Below, in pieces: positions 1 through 8,277 of a DNA stretch of 64,000 bases. The stretch covers positions 434,001 through 498,000 of the forward strand of contig NZ_QCZF01000001.1 in the NCBI RefSeq assembly GCF_003075095.1, in the 5' to 3' direction. The DNA is from Blastococcus litoris (lineage in GTDB: Bacteria; Actinomycetota; Actinomycetes; Mycobacteriales; Geodermatophilaceae). The position numbers and the translations under genes are program-made. The notes below the pieces were generated by a model, which saw only the letters and a list, made by a program, of their open reading frames with translations, was not told where the DNA came from and did not search any database. Position 1 is the first letter of the stretch; each line of letters begins with the position of its first letter.

Positions 1-527
1 TGCGCTACACGCTCGCGACCCCGGTGCCGCGCATGCGCCTGCTCAGGCAGAAGTTCTACGCGGCCCTGGTGCTCTCGGTCGGGGCGCTCGTCGTCCTCGC
101 CGTCGTCGCCGTCGTCGCGGGCGGGATCGCGTTCGGCTTCGGCGACATCCAGACCCCGGTCGGCATCCGGCTCGGGCAGGGAGAAGGCATGCTGCGGCTG
201 GCCGGGATGCTGGCCTACCTCGCCGTGCACCTGCTCGTCGTCGGCACGCTGGCGTTCTGGTTCTCCACCATCACCGACGCGCCGCTGGCCGCCGTCGGTG
301 GCGCGGTGTTCACCATGTTCGTCTTCGCGATCCTCGACCAGGTCGAGCAGCTCGGGGCCATCCGCGACTGGTTCCCCACGGCAGGGGAGTTCGCCTGGAC
401 CGACCTGCTCCAGACGCCGGTCGACTCCGGCGACCTCTTCCGGGGCGTGATCCAGTCGCTGGTCTACGCGGCGATCTTCACGGCACTGGCGTTTCGGCAC
501 TTCGCCCGCCGCGACGTCACGTCCTGA
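1..527 (+). CDS. ABC-2 type transporter permease, C-terminal part (5' end off the window)
   Basis: This is the C-terminal part of an integral membrane subunit of an ABC exporter. The reading frame is open from base 3 and has no obvious start, so the gene begins upstream of the window. The visible ~175 residues have about four hydrophobic helices: near residues 20-40, 68-90, 98-115, and one just before the end. They are separated by a short amphipathic stretch around WFPTAGEFAWTDLL. The C-terminus ends in a basic RHFARRDV tail on the predicted cytoplasmic side, as in the ABC-2 membrane family. The ATPase partner is probably upstream and not visible. The substrate cannot be told from this fragment. 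Confidence 0.75.
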   Translation, partial: RYTLATPVPRMRLLRQKFYAALVLSVGALVVLAVVAVVAGGIAFGFGDIQTPVGIRLGQGEGMLRLAGMLAYLAVHLLVVGTLAFWFSTITDAPLAAVGGAVFTMFVFAILDQVEQLGAIRDWFPTAGEFAWTDLLQTPVDSGDLFRGVIQSLVYAAIFTALAFRHFARRDVTS

Positions 528-675
528 CGGCGCGACCGCTCCTGGCCATCCCTCCTCCGGTGACGACCTCCTCCGCGGCGTGATCCGGTCGCCGGGTGGC
601 GCTCGAGTCGGCGTCGCTCGCACGACGGGGTGACATCCGTGGGGCACGAGCGGTGACCTGGCTACGGTCCGCGTC

Positions 676-1122
676 GTGGGCCTGCTCTGCGACTACTTCA
701 TCGCCGCCGACGACGAGCAGGCTGCGCTCACCGCGACCTGGCTGGGCGGACCGTCGGCGTCCCCCGGTGCCCTGCCGACCGCCGACCTCAAGGGCCTGGA
801 CCCGATCGTCCCCATGGCGACGCTGGAATCGATGCTCACCGGAGGGGACGTCGAGGCTCTCGTCGCCGCGAACGCGGGCGCCTCGGTCGCCGAGGCGCAG
901 GACGCGGTGTGGGTGCACCGGCTGAGCGACGCGCTGACCGATGCGTTGGCCGGTGCCTCGCCCGACCGGCTCCGTCAGGTGGTGGAACCCTGGTCCCGGA
1001 CGGAGGAGCTGGCCGGCTGGTGGGATCCCGGTGACCTCGCGGAGGCCCTCGCGGAGCTCGCCGATCTCGCGCGGCGCGCTCGAGGCGGTGGGGGCGCGCT
1101 CTACTGCTGGATGTCCCTGTGA
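676..1122 (+). CDS. Conserved hypothetical protein, 148 aa
   Basis: I do not recognise a characterised family. The protein starts MGLLCDYFIAADD, is acidic and Ala/Leu-rich, and looks like a soluble all-alpha protein with no signal peptide or membrane segment. It has two Trp-rich turns (AVWVHRL and LAGWWDPGDL). The GTG start at 676 fits a leaderless transcript: TACGGT at 663-668 lies 7 bases upstream and there is no Shine-Dalgarno. It ends 46 bases before the next gene, so co-transcription with the reductase downstream is possible. Codon use matches its neighbours, so it is probably a real actinobacterial gene. Confidence 0.7.
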   Translation: MGLLCDYFIAADDEQAALTATWLGGPSASPGALPTADLKGLDPIVPMATLESMLTGGDVEALVAANAGASVAEAQDAVWVHRLSDALTDALAGASPDRLRQVVEPWSRTEELAGWWDPGDLAEALAELADLARRARGGGGALYCWMSL

Positions 1123-1168
1123 CGGCGGGCGGGCGATGACTTCGGGCGGGCCGACGGGTCTGCCCTGC

Positions 1169-1783
1169 ATGACTTGGATCGTCGCGGACATCTCCGTCTC
1201 GGTGGACGGCTTCGTGACCGGCCCCGACGCCGGTCCGGGCAACGGCCTGGGCACCGGCGGCGAGGCGCTGCACACATGGGCCTTCTCCGACGACGCCGAG
1301 GACCGCCGAATCGTGCAGGAGGCGACTGCCCGATCCGGTGCCGTGATCCTCGGCAGGAGGCTGTTCGACGTGGTCGACGGACCGGCCGGGTGGAACGACG
1401 AGGTCGGCTACGGCGCGGGCGAGGTCGGGAGGCCCGCGTTCGTGGTGGTGACGAGCGTGGTGCCGGACTCGGTGCGGCTGACCGACCTCGACTGGACGTT
1501 CGTCACCACCGGCCTGCCCGACGCCGTCGCGGCGGCACGGACCCGTGCCGAGGCCGCGTCGGCGGAGAAGGGTCAGGACCTCGACGTCGTCGTCATGGGC
1601 GGCGGCGCCACCGTCGGCTCGGCCGTGGCCGCCGGGCTGGTCGACGTGCTGTCCCTGCACCTGGCACCCGTCGTGCTGGGCGCGGGGACGCCGCTGTTCA
1701 CCGGCGGAGCCGCGCGGACGCTGGTGCAGCGCAGCGTCATCCCGACGTCGACGGCCACCCACCTGACCTACGACGTCGTCTGA
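1169..1783 (+). CDS. Dihydrofolate reductase / RibD C-terminal family protein
   Basis: This is a 204-aa member of the RibD C-terminal / DHFR-like fold, which binds NADPH and reduces a pterin- or pyrimidine-like ring. The substrate of these stand-alone paralogues is generally unknown. The family opening is clear: IVADISVSVDGFVTGPD at residues 4-20, followed by GAVILGRRLFD, the VVVMGGGATVG nucleotide-binding loop near residues 137-147, and LHLAPVVLGAGTPLF near the end. ATG 1169 matches the family start. An in-frame ATG at 1136 would add 11 residues that the family does not have. It converges on the HAD gene with 10 bases between stops. Confidence 0.85.
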   Translation: MTWIVADISVSVDGFVTGPDAGPGNGLGTGGEALHTWAFSDDAEDRRIVQEATARSGAVILGRRLFDVVDGPAGWNDEVGYGAGEVGRPAFVVVTSVVPDSVRLTDLDWTFVTTGLPDAVAAARTRAEAASAEKGQDLDVVVMGGGATVGSAVAAGLVDVLSLHLAPVVLGAGTPLFTGGAARTLVQRSVIPTSTATHLTYDVV

Positions 1784-1793
1784 CGCCGGCCGC

Positions 1794-2615
1794 TCAGAGG
1801 CTCGCGCGGACCGCCTGGGCCCAGCCCTCGCCCATCGCCGCGTCGGTCACGGTGACGTTCGGGACGGCGTCGAGCAGGCCGCTCATGCCGTCGACCGCTG
1901 CCCCGTTCGCGGTGATGAACAGCCGTCCGACGGCGGGGGCCATGTCCAGGTCGCTGACGCTGTCACCGATGGCGACGGCGTCGTCGGGGGAGAGGCCGCG
2001 CCGCTCGAGGTCCCAGGCGATGGCCGCGCCCTTGGAGATGCCGCGCGGCATCAGGTGGTAGACCCGCGGCGGCAGCGGGTCGTCGTCCAGACCGAACCGG
2101 GACGTCGCCGGGATCGCCCCGTTGTCCTTGAGCGTGAGCCAGCCGGCGCCCCGCTCCGCGAGCCAGGCGTCGACGGCGACCGGGTCGACCCGGCCGCGCA
2201 GCAACGCGTCGGTGGAGTGCGTGGCGTGCCACGGCGCGTGCCACTCCAGCCGGCCCGGGTGCTCGGCGATCAGGTCCTCGACGACGCCGAGCTCGGCCAT
2301 GACGTCCATCGGCGTGCGGCCGTCGTACCGCGCCGGCAGCTCCCCGGTGAGCCGGTGGGTGCCGCGACCGGCGTCCCAGGCGATGGTCGAGCCGAGCTCG
2401 GCGATGGCCCCGTCGGCGGCGAAGATGCGCGCCGCCTCGACGACCTGCTCGAACGTCCGCCCGCTGACCAGGACCAGGGCGACGCCCGCGCGGTGGAGGT
2501 CCAGGAGCGCGGACGCCGGGTCGGCGGTGAGATCACGGCCGGCGGTGTGCCAGAACGACCCCCGCGGACCGACCATCGTGCCGTCGAGATCGGTGTAGAC
2601 GATGCGGGCGGCCAC
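1794..2615 (-). CDS. HAD-superfamily (subfamily IIB) phosphatase
   Basis: This is a 273-aa cytosolic hydrolase of the Cof/MPGP/sucrose-phosphatase branch of the HAD superfamily. These enzymes use a nucleophilic Asp and Mg2+ to dephosphorylate sugar phosphates or similar small molecules. Motif I is YTDLDGT at residues 7-13 (nucleophile D9, acid/base D11). Motif II is LVSGRT. Motif III/IV is the SKGAAIAWDL plus GDSVSDLDMA pair, where subfamily IIB proteins place the Lys and the acidic metal ligands. The start is GTG 2615, with a CACCAT hexamer 6 bases upstream on the minus strand that predicts a leaderless mRNA. The exact substrate cannot be read from the sequence. Confidence 0.85.
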   Translation of the reverse strand: MAARIVYTDLDGTMVGPRGSFWHTAGRDLTADPASALLDLHRAGVALVLVSGRTFEQVVEAARIFAADGAIAELGSTIAWDAGRGTHRLTGELPARYDGRTPMDVMAELGVVEDLIAEHPGRLEWHAPWHATHSTDALLRGRVDPVAVDAWLAERGAGWLTLKDNGAIPATSRFGLDDDPLPPRVYHLMPRGISKGAAIAWDLERRGLSPDDAVAIGDSVSDLDMAPAVGRLFITANGAAVDGMSGLLDAVPNVTVTDAAMGEGWAQAVRASL

Positions 2616-2634
2616 GGGGTCATGGTGCCCGGGC

Positions 2635-3495
2635 TCAGTCGGCGCCCTCGCGGCAGGTCTCGACGGCGAACGCCTCGATCCGCTGCCGCACGGCGGGGTC
2701 GGGCGTGAGCACGAAGGAGCGCGGCTCCTCGTCGCCGACCTCGACCACGAGCCCGATGAGGCCGGTCCGGTAGCTCTCGCCGAGCGCATGGACGTCGCAG
2801 CGGGCCGGGACCAGGCGCAGGTCACCGCTCACCGCGCCGTCCCCGTCGAGTTGGGGCAGCGGGCCGACCGGGCTGATGTCGTAGACGGTGTTCGGGTCGA
2901 CGCGGGTGAGGCGCACCGGATCGTCGCCGGCGAGCCTGCGGAGGCGCACGGTGGCCCGGAGTGCGGGGCCCTCGACCTCCCGCAGGTCCACCACCTCGAT
3001 CGCCACCTGGCGCAGCAGCGAGTCCGCGAAGCAGAGCCCGTCGTGCAGCCGCCGGACGAGGCCGTCGTCCTCGAGCGGCACCGTCGCCTGCCGCGCGGCC
3101 CCCGCCCCGTCGCGCAGGTGCACGACGGCCGCCGGGGGACCGGGGGCGACCGCGCAGTCGCCGGCCACCACCACGGGGAAGTCCAGGGCCGTCCCGGGCC
3201 GGAGTGCGGCACCGCGGGGGTCGCCCGGTCGGGCGGTCAGGCCCGGGGCCACCAGTTCCAGCCCGTCGACCGCCAGGTCCTCGGCCGACGCCGTGAGCCG
3301 TACCTCGACGCGTCCGCGGGCGACGTCGCGCCGGAACTGGAGGAGGACCCCGGTGACGTCGGCCGCGGCAGCCTCCGTCGTCGTCCCCGCGGCGGCCGGG
3401 CGCTCCGATGTCCGGTCCGGTGCCGTGCAGCCGGTGACGACGACGGCGAGGACCGCCGCCAGGACGGCGCGCGACGTGCGTCGGTGCCGGTCCAC
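2635..3495 (-). CDS. Putative secreted lipoprotein, 286 aa
   Basis: The N-terminus is a textbook lipoprotein signal: basic residues (DRHRRTSR), a hydrophobic run (AVLAAVLAVVV) and a lipobox ending in Cys23 (VVTGC), followed by a Pro/Thr-rich linker. The mature protein should be anchored outside the membrane. The rest is predicted beta-rich, with repeated FPVVVAGD, ATVRLRRLAG and IGLVVEVGD strands like an Ig or CARDB-like fold, and it has four further Cys that could form disulfides. I know no functional assignment. GTG 3495 is preceded by a GGGGAG ribosome site. The gene lies just downstream of the HAD gene's start, on the same strand. Confidence 0.75.
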   Translation of the reverse strand: MDRHRRTSRAVLAAVLAVVVTGCTAPDRTSERPAAAGTTTEAAAADVTGVLLQFRRDVARGRVEVRLTASAEDLAVDGLELVAPGLTARPGDPRGAALRPGTALDFPVVVAGDCAVAPGPPAAVVHLRDGAGAARQATVPLEDDGLVRRLHDGLCFADSLLRQVAIEVVDLREVEGPALRATVRLRRLAGDDPVRLTRVDPNTVYDISPVGPLPQLDGDGAVSGDLRLVPARCDVHALGESYRTGLIGLVVEVGDEEPRSFVLTPDPAVRQRIEAFAVETCREGAD

Positions 3496-3617
3496 GGCGT
3501 GCTCCCCGCCTCGTTCTCCCTGCGGCCGCCCGATCGTGCTGCGACCCGGCTGCGGCAGCAAGGGGGGAGTGACGCGCGACGCATCCGGCCGCGCGGGGGG
3601 TTCTCGGAGCCGATGGG

Positions 3618-3623
3618 TACGAT
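3618..3623 (+). promoter_or_regulatory. Probable -10 element of the riboswitch-thrC transcript
   Basis: TACGAT sits 14 bases before the first paired base of the SAM riboswitch (3637), which places transcription start near 3630. No convincing -35 is visible, as is common in actinobacteria. Confidence 0.5.
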
Positions 3624-3634
3624 CGGCGGCGTTC

Positions 3635-3765
3635 CACTCATCCAGAGGGGCAGAGGGACACGGCCCGACGAAGCCCCGGCAACCGCCGCCTGTGCGCATG
3701 CGCAGCGGAAGGTGCCAATTCCGTCCCGCACGGCTCGACGGCCCGCTGCGGGGAAGATGAGGAGG
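3635..3765 (+). promoter_or_regulatory. SAM riboswitch (S-box type) with the Shine-Dalgarno in its closing helix
   Basis: The leader carries the S-box core in order: CAGAGGGGCAGAGGGA at 3643-3658, then CGGCCCGACGAAGCCCCGGCAACC immediately after, given here as two parts (CGGCCCGACGAAG and CCCCGGCAACC), a variable stem, GGTGCCAATTCC at about 3711-3722, and a closing stem. The outer helix is CTCATC (3637-3642) with GATGAG (3756-3761). Its 3' strand runs directly into the GGAGG ribosome site (3761-3765) of the gene at 3776. S-adenosylmethionine binding should stabilise this helix and hide the ribosome site, which implies control of translation initiation. No run of U residues or separate terminator hairpin is seen. 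Confidence 0.85.
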
Positions 3766-3775
3766 TAGTCGTCGC

Positions 3776-5077
3776 ATGACGTTGACCGCACCCGGATCCG
3801 TCCAGGCCGATTCGTCCGCCGGTGGTCCGATCCCCCCGTGTCCCGCTCGCGGCCTCGTGTGCCGCAACTGCGGGGCGACCTTCGGCCTGATCGCCGAGCA
3901 CGCCTGCGCCGAGTGCTTCGGCCCGCTGGAGGTCGACTACGACCCCGAGCTGATGAAGGCCGTCACCCGCGAGCAGATCGAGGCCGGGCCGCAGAACATC
4001 TGGCGCTACGCCGGCCTGCTGCCCGTGGGCCAGGACCCGACCGAGCGGGTGTCGCTCGACCCGGGCCTCACGCCGCTGGTGCGCGCCGACCGGCTCGCCG
4101 CCGAGCTCGGCATCACCGGCGGGCTGTGGGTGAAGGACGACTCGGCCAACCCGACGCACTCCTTCAAGGACCGCGTCGTGTCCCTCGCGGCCACCGCCGC
4201 CAAGCGCCTGGGCTACACGAAGATCGCCGCCGCCTCCACCGGCAACCTGGCCAACTCCGTGGCCGCCCACGCCGCCCGCGTCGGCCTGCCGTCGTTCGTG
4301 TTCATCCCCAGCGACCTGGAGCCCGGCAAGGTCGTGCAGTCGGCTGTCTACGGCCAGACGCTGGTCGCCGTCGACGGCTCCTACGACGACGTCAACCGGC
4401 TGACCAGCGAGCTCGCCGAGACCGACGAGTTCGAGGACACCGCCTTCGTCAACCAGAACGTGCGGCCCTACTACGCCGAGGGCTCCAAGACGATGGGCTA
4501 CGAGATCGCCGAGCAGCTGGGCTGGCGCATCCCGGCCCAGGTCGTCATCCCGATGGCGTCGGGCTCGCTCCTGACCAAGGTGGACAAGGCCTTCCGCGAG
4601 CTCGCCGCCGCCGGGATCGTCGAGGCCACCGAGTGGACCGTCTTCGGCGCGCAGTCGGCCGGTTGCGACCCCATCGCGACGGCGTTCGAGAACGGCTGGG
4701 ACGTCGTCAAGCCGGTCAAGCCGACCGGCATCGCCAAGTCGCTCAACATCGGCAACCCGGCAGACGGCCCCTACGCGCTCGACGCGATCCGCCGCACCGG
4801 CGGCTCGGTCGGCCGGGTCGGCGACGACGAGATCGTGCAGGGCATCCGCGACCTCGCCCGCACGACCGGCGTCTTCGCCGAGACGGCGGGTGGCGTCACG
4901 GTGGCCGTGCTGCGCCGGCTGGTAGAGGACGGCCGCCTGGACCCGGCGAAGGAGACCGTCGTCCTCAACACCGGCGAGGGCCTGAAGACGCTCGACCCGC
5001 TCGAGCCCGTCGTCGGCCCCACCCACCGCGTCGACCCGTCGCTGACGTCGGTCCGGGCGGCCGGCCTCATCAGCTGA
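3776..5077 (+). CDS. thrC: Threonine synthase-like PLP enzyme with N-terminal zinc-ribbon-like region
   Basis: This 433-aa protein is a fold-type II PLP enzyme annotated across actinobacteria as threonine synthase (O-phosphohomoserine to threonine plus phosphate). Residues 29-47 have two CxxC pairs (C29/C32 and C44/C47), a rubredoxin or zinc-ribbon-like insert typical of the longer branch of the family. The PLP lysine is K131 in THSFKDR. The phosphate-binding glycine loop is MASGSLL, and ASTGNLANSVAAHA is the substrate loop. The ATG at 3776 follows GGAGG with good spacing. An upstream SAM riboswitch ties it to methionine supply, which is unexpected for a pure threonine gene. A role at the threonine/methionine branch point, or a relative such as cysteate synthase, should be kept open. 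Confidence 0.85.
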   Translation: MTLTAPGSVQADSSAGGPIPPCPARGLVCRNCGATFGLIAEHACAECFGPLEVDYDPELMKAVTREQIEAGPQNIWRYAGLLPVGQDPTERVSLDPGLTPLVRADRLAAELGITGGLWVKDDSANPTHSFKDRVVSLAATAAKRLGYTKIAAASTGNLANSVAAHAARVGLPSFVFIPSDLEPGKVVQSAVYGQTLVAVDGSYDDVNRLTSELAETDEFEDTAFVNQNVRPYYAEGSKTMGYEIAEQLGWRIPAQVVIPMASGSLLTKVDKAFRELAAAGIVEATEWTVFGAQSAGCDPIATAFENGWDVVKPVKPTGIAKSLNIGNPADGPYALDAIRRTGGSVGRVGDDEIVQGIRDLARTTGVFAETAGGVTVAVLRRLVEDGRLDPAKETVVLNTGEGLKTLDPLEPVVGPTHRVDPSLTSVRAAGLIS

Positions 5078-5287
5078 GGGCTAGGGTCGGTACCGCTCCC
5101 CGGATCGGGCGACGTCACGTCGTCACATCCGGGTATCGGTCCTGCGTGGATGTAGCGCCACCAGGCATTTCCTGATGTACGTTCTCGCGCGGTTCGAGTT
5201 CCACGTTCGTGTCCACGGGCGGAAGAGCTAGACCCGGCACCCCCGCTCAAGAGGGCGCCGTCCGCACGCACGAACGTGGGAGCACAC
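5078..5287 (+). other. Non-coding leader region upstream of the cold-shock gene
   Basis: This stretch has no credible coding frame. It holds the end of the thrC transcript and probably the promoter and a long 5' leader of the cold-shock gene. It is less GC-rich than its surroundings around 5160-5210. Long leaders are usual for cspA-type genes, where they act as RNA thermosensors, but I cannot define a fold by eye. Confidence 0.4.
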
Positions 5288-5488
5288 GTGGCACAGGGCA
5301 CCGTGAAGTGGTTCAACGCCGAGAAGGGCTTCGGCTTCATCGCCGTCGACGGCGGCCAGGACGTCTTCGTCCACTACTCGGCCATCCAGATGGACGGGTA
5401 CAAGAGCCTCGAAGAGGGCCAGCGGGTCAGCTTCGAGGTCGTCCAGGGCGCCAAGGGCCCCCAGGCGGACCAGGTCACCGCGGCCTGA
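5288..5488 (+). CDS. cspA: CspA-family cold-shock protein
   Basis: This is a 66-aa single cold-shock domain that binds single-stranded RNA/DNA and acts as an RNA chaperone in the cytoplasm. Both RNA-binding motifs are present: KGFGFI (RNP1) and DVFVHYSAI (RNP2). The opening [17 protein letters not shown] is the family consensus. I chose GTG 5288 because the protein then starts at the family position and has GGGAG 5 bases upstream. A GTG at 5276 would add four residues. It is followed by a strong hairpin terminator. The gene named cspA here is one of several likely paralogues; a second CSD protein with a tail lies at 33986. Confidence 0.93.
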   Translation: MAQGTVKWFNAEKGFGFIAVDGGQDVFVHYSAIQMDGYKSLEEGQRVSFEVVQGAKGPQADQVTAA

Positions 5489-5500
5489 TCTCTCGCACGT

Positions 5501-5540
5501 CACCGAGGCCCGGTCCCCGCTCGGGGGCCGGGCCTCGGTG
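5501..5540 (+). terminator. Hairpin terminator after the cold-shock gene
   Basis: CACCGAGGCCCGGTCCCC and GGGGGCCGGGCCTCGGTG form a nearly perfect 18-bp stem with a four-base loop, starting 12 bases after the csp stop. There is no U-tract, as is normal for high-GC actinobacterial terminators. Confidence 0.85.
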
Positions 5541-5603
5541 CGTTCCGCGGCCTCTCGCGGTGCATCCGGAGGTCCCGGGAACAGCCGGGCGGGGGACCCC
5601 GTT

Positions 5604-5630
5604 CTTGCACTCGCAGGGGTCGAGTGCCAG
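5604..5630 (+). promoter_or_regulatory. CIRCE operator 1 (HrcA binding site)
   Basis: CTTGCACTC, a 9-base spacer and GAGTGCCAG form the controlling inverted repeat bound by the heat-shock repressor HrcA. The consensus is TTAGCACTC-N9-GAGTGCTAA. The inner seven bases of each arm match exactly. Confidence 0.92.
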
Positions 5631-5633
5631 ACT
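5605..5633 (+). promoter_or_regulatory. groEL promoter (TTGCAC - 17 bp - CAGACT)
   Basis: TTGCAC at 5605-5610 and CAGACT at 5628-5633 have the ideal 17-base spacing of a housekeeping sigma promoter. The whole spacer lies inside the first CIRCE element, and the expected start point near 5640 lies in the left arm of the second. Bound HrcA would block both polymerase binding and escape. Confidence 0.65.
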
Positions 5634-5638
5634 CATTT

Positions 5639-5665
5639 CTGGCACTCGGGGCTCCTGAGTGCCAA
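5639..5665 (+). promoter_or_regulatory. CIRCE operator 2 (HrcA binding site)
   Basis: CTGGCACTC, a 9-base spacer (GGGGCTCCT) and GAGTGCCAA give a second full CIRCE element. Its start lies 35 bases after the start of the first. Two copies before one groEL suggest tight HrcA repression with release on heat shock. Confidence 0.92.
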
Positions 5666-5722
5666 TCAGGTCGGAACGGTGAGACATCGGCTCGTGGGCC
5701 GCAGGAGCGTCCACGTCGCTGA

Positions 5723-7414
<1,692 letters not shown>

Positions 7415-7447
7415 GTCCAGCCCTCTCGTAGTACCAGCACTGCCCGG

Positions 7448-7480
7448 CAGGGGCGGTCCGCTTCGGCGGGCCGCCCCTGT
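7448..7480 (+). terminator. Hairpin terminator after groEL
   Basis: CAGGGGCGGTCCGC and GCGGGCCGCCCCTG pair across a short TTCG loop, 34 bases after the groEL stop. The stem is very GC-rich with no U-tract. Confidence 0.8.
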
Positions 7481-7510
7481 CGGCGTTCGTACAGCTCGGG
7501 GCGGGTGCAC

Positions 7511-7566
7511 GAGATCGGGGAAGTGGGGGTCTGATCGTCGGCGCAGACCCCCACTTCCCCGATCTC
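7511..7566. repeat. Intergenic inverted repeat with perfect 23-bp arms
   Basis: Bases 7511-7533 are exactly the reverse complement of 7544-7566, around a 10-base loop (ATCGTCGGCG). It lies beyond the groEL terminator and 38 bases before the next gene, so it is not needed as that operon's terminator. Perfect arms of this length usually mark a recent or copied element (REP/MITE-like) or a strong bidirectional terminator. Confidence 0.8.
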
Positions 7567-7604
7567 GGTGTCCAAGCCACCCGACGACGCCGTACGGTGC
7601 CGCC

Positions 7605-7934
7605 GTGCGCCCACCTGCAGCTCCCGTGGTCGAAGGATGGATGACCGACGCGGTGGCGGGGGCGCTGCAGCGGGTCGGCTGTCCGCCGCCGAAGGCCCGG
7701 GAACTGGCCGGCCGGGCACGCATCGAGCCGCACGACGGCGAGTTGCTGCTCGTGCTGAGCGGCCACGGGACGGCCGTCGACGTGCCGGTGGAACCGGCGG
7801 CATGGGAGTACGCCGCCCAAGTCGTGGCCGGCAACGTCGCCGCCGAGAACGCGGAAGCCGTCGACCGCTCGGCCCGCGGCCAGGCCTCGGTGACCGTTCT
7901 CTGGCCCCTGCCCGATCGGCGTCAGCGGCGATGA
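7605..7934 (+). CDS. Hypothetical protein, first gene of a two-gene cassette
   Basis: This is a 109-aa soluble protein with no family I recognise. After a short Pro-rich start it predicts two helices (WMTDAVAGALQRVG and PKARELAGRAR), a beta hairpin (DGELLLVLSGHGTAVDVPV), another helix and a final strand (SVTVLWPLP). It ends in an Arg tail. GTG 7605 is preceded at 6 bases by TACGGT (7593-7598), which suggests leaderless transcription. Its stop overlaps the ATG of the next gene by 4 bases, so the two products are translationally coupled and probably act together. Confidence 0.65.
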   Translation: MRPPAAPVVEGWMTDAVAGALQRVGCPPPKARELAGRARIEPHDGELLLVLSGHGTAVDVPVEPAAWEYAAQVVAGNVAAENAEAVDRSARGQASVTVLWPLPDRRQRR

Positions 7935-8188
7935 CGGCTCGCGACCCGTGGGTCGACCAGGAGATCGAGAGCGTCCGGCGAATCCTTGCGGCCGTGTCCG
8001 GCCACCTGTCCCCGTGGCGCGTGGACGGGGTGGAAGAGCTCCTGCGGAACGACGAACCGCAGGAGGCCCTGCTCGGCATCGCCTGGGATCTGGGACCCCT
8101 TCGAGATCAACTGCCCGAGCACGTCGTCCGCCTCATCCGTGAGCTCGCAGGCCACACCGACGGCGTGCACCCGGCGTTCCAGCGGTAA
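7931..8188 (+). CDS. Small helical protein, second gene of the cassette
   Basis: This 85-aa acidic protein is all-helical by eye: WVDQEIESVRRILAAVSG, VDGVEELLRNDEPQEALLGIAWDL and LPEHVVRLIRELAGH. The phrase VEELLRNDEPQEALLGIAW recalls the short immunity-like proteins related to the MafI family found in actinobacteria. This is a resemblance from memory, not a search result. It starts inside the stop of the previous gene (ATGA overlap) and is followed by a long inverted repeat. A toxin/immunity reading is possible, but the partner shows no nuclease motif. Confidence 0.6.
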   Translation: MTARDPWVDQEIESVRRILAAVSGHLSPWRVDGVEELLRNDEPQEALLGIAWDLGPLRDQLPEHVVRLIRELAGHTDGVHPAFQR

Positions 8189-8204
8189 CCGCTGTCGTCC
8201 CGCC

Positions 8205-8270
8205 GTGATCAAGGCCCGCTGGAGGCCCTCTCGGGGGTCGAGGAGAGGGCGCTCAGCGGGCGTTGATCAC
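8205..8270. terminator. Bidirectional hairpin terminator between convergent genes
   Basis: GTGATCAAGGCCCGCTG and its partner CAGCGGGCGTTGATCAC, extended inward by GCCCTCTC/GGAGAGGGC, give arms of about 28 bp with a few mismatches and a loop of about 10 bases. It sits between the + gene ending at 8188 and the - gene ending at 8278, where one hairpin can serve both. Confidence 0.75.
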
Positions 8271-8277
8271 ACGGGGG

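Noticed and set aside
5160-5240. GGTTCGAGTTCC resembling a tRNA T-arm
   Set aside because: No acceptor, D or anticodon arm could be placed at the right distances. The stretch fits a cold-shock 5' leader better.
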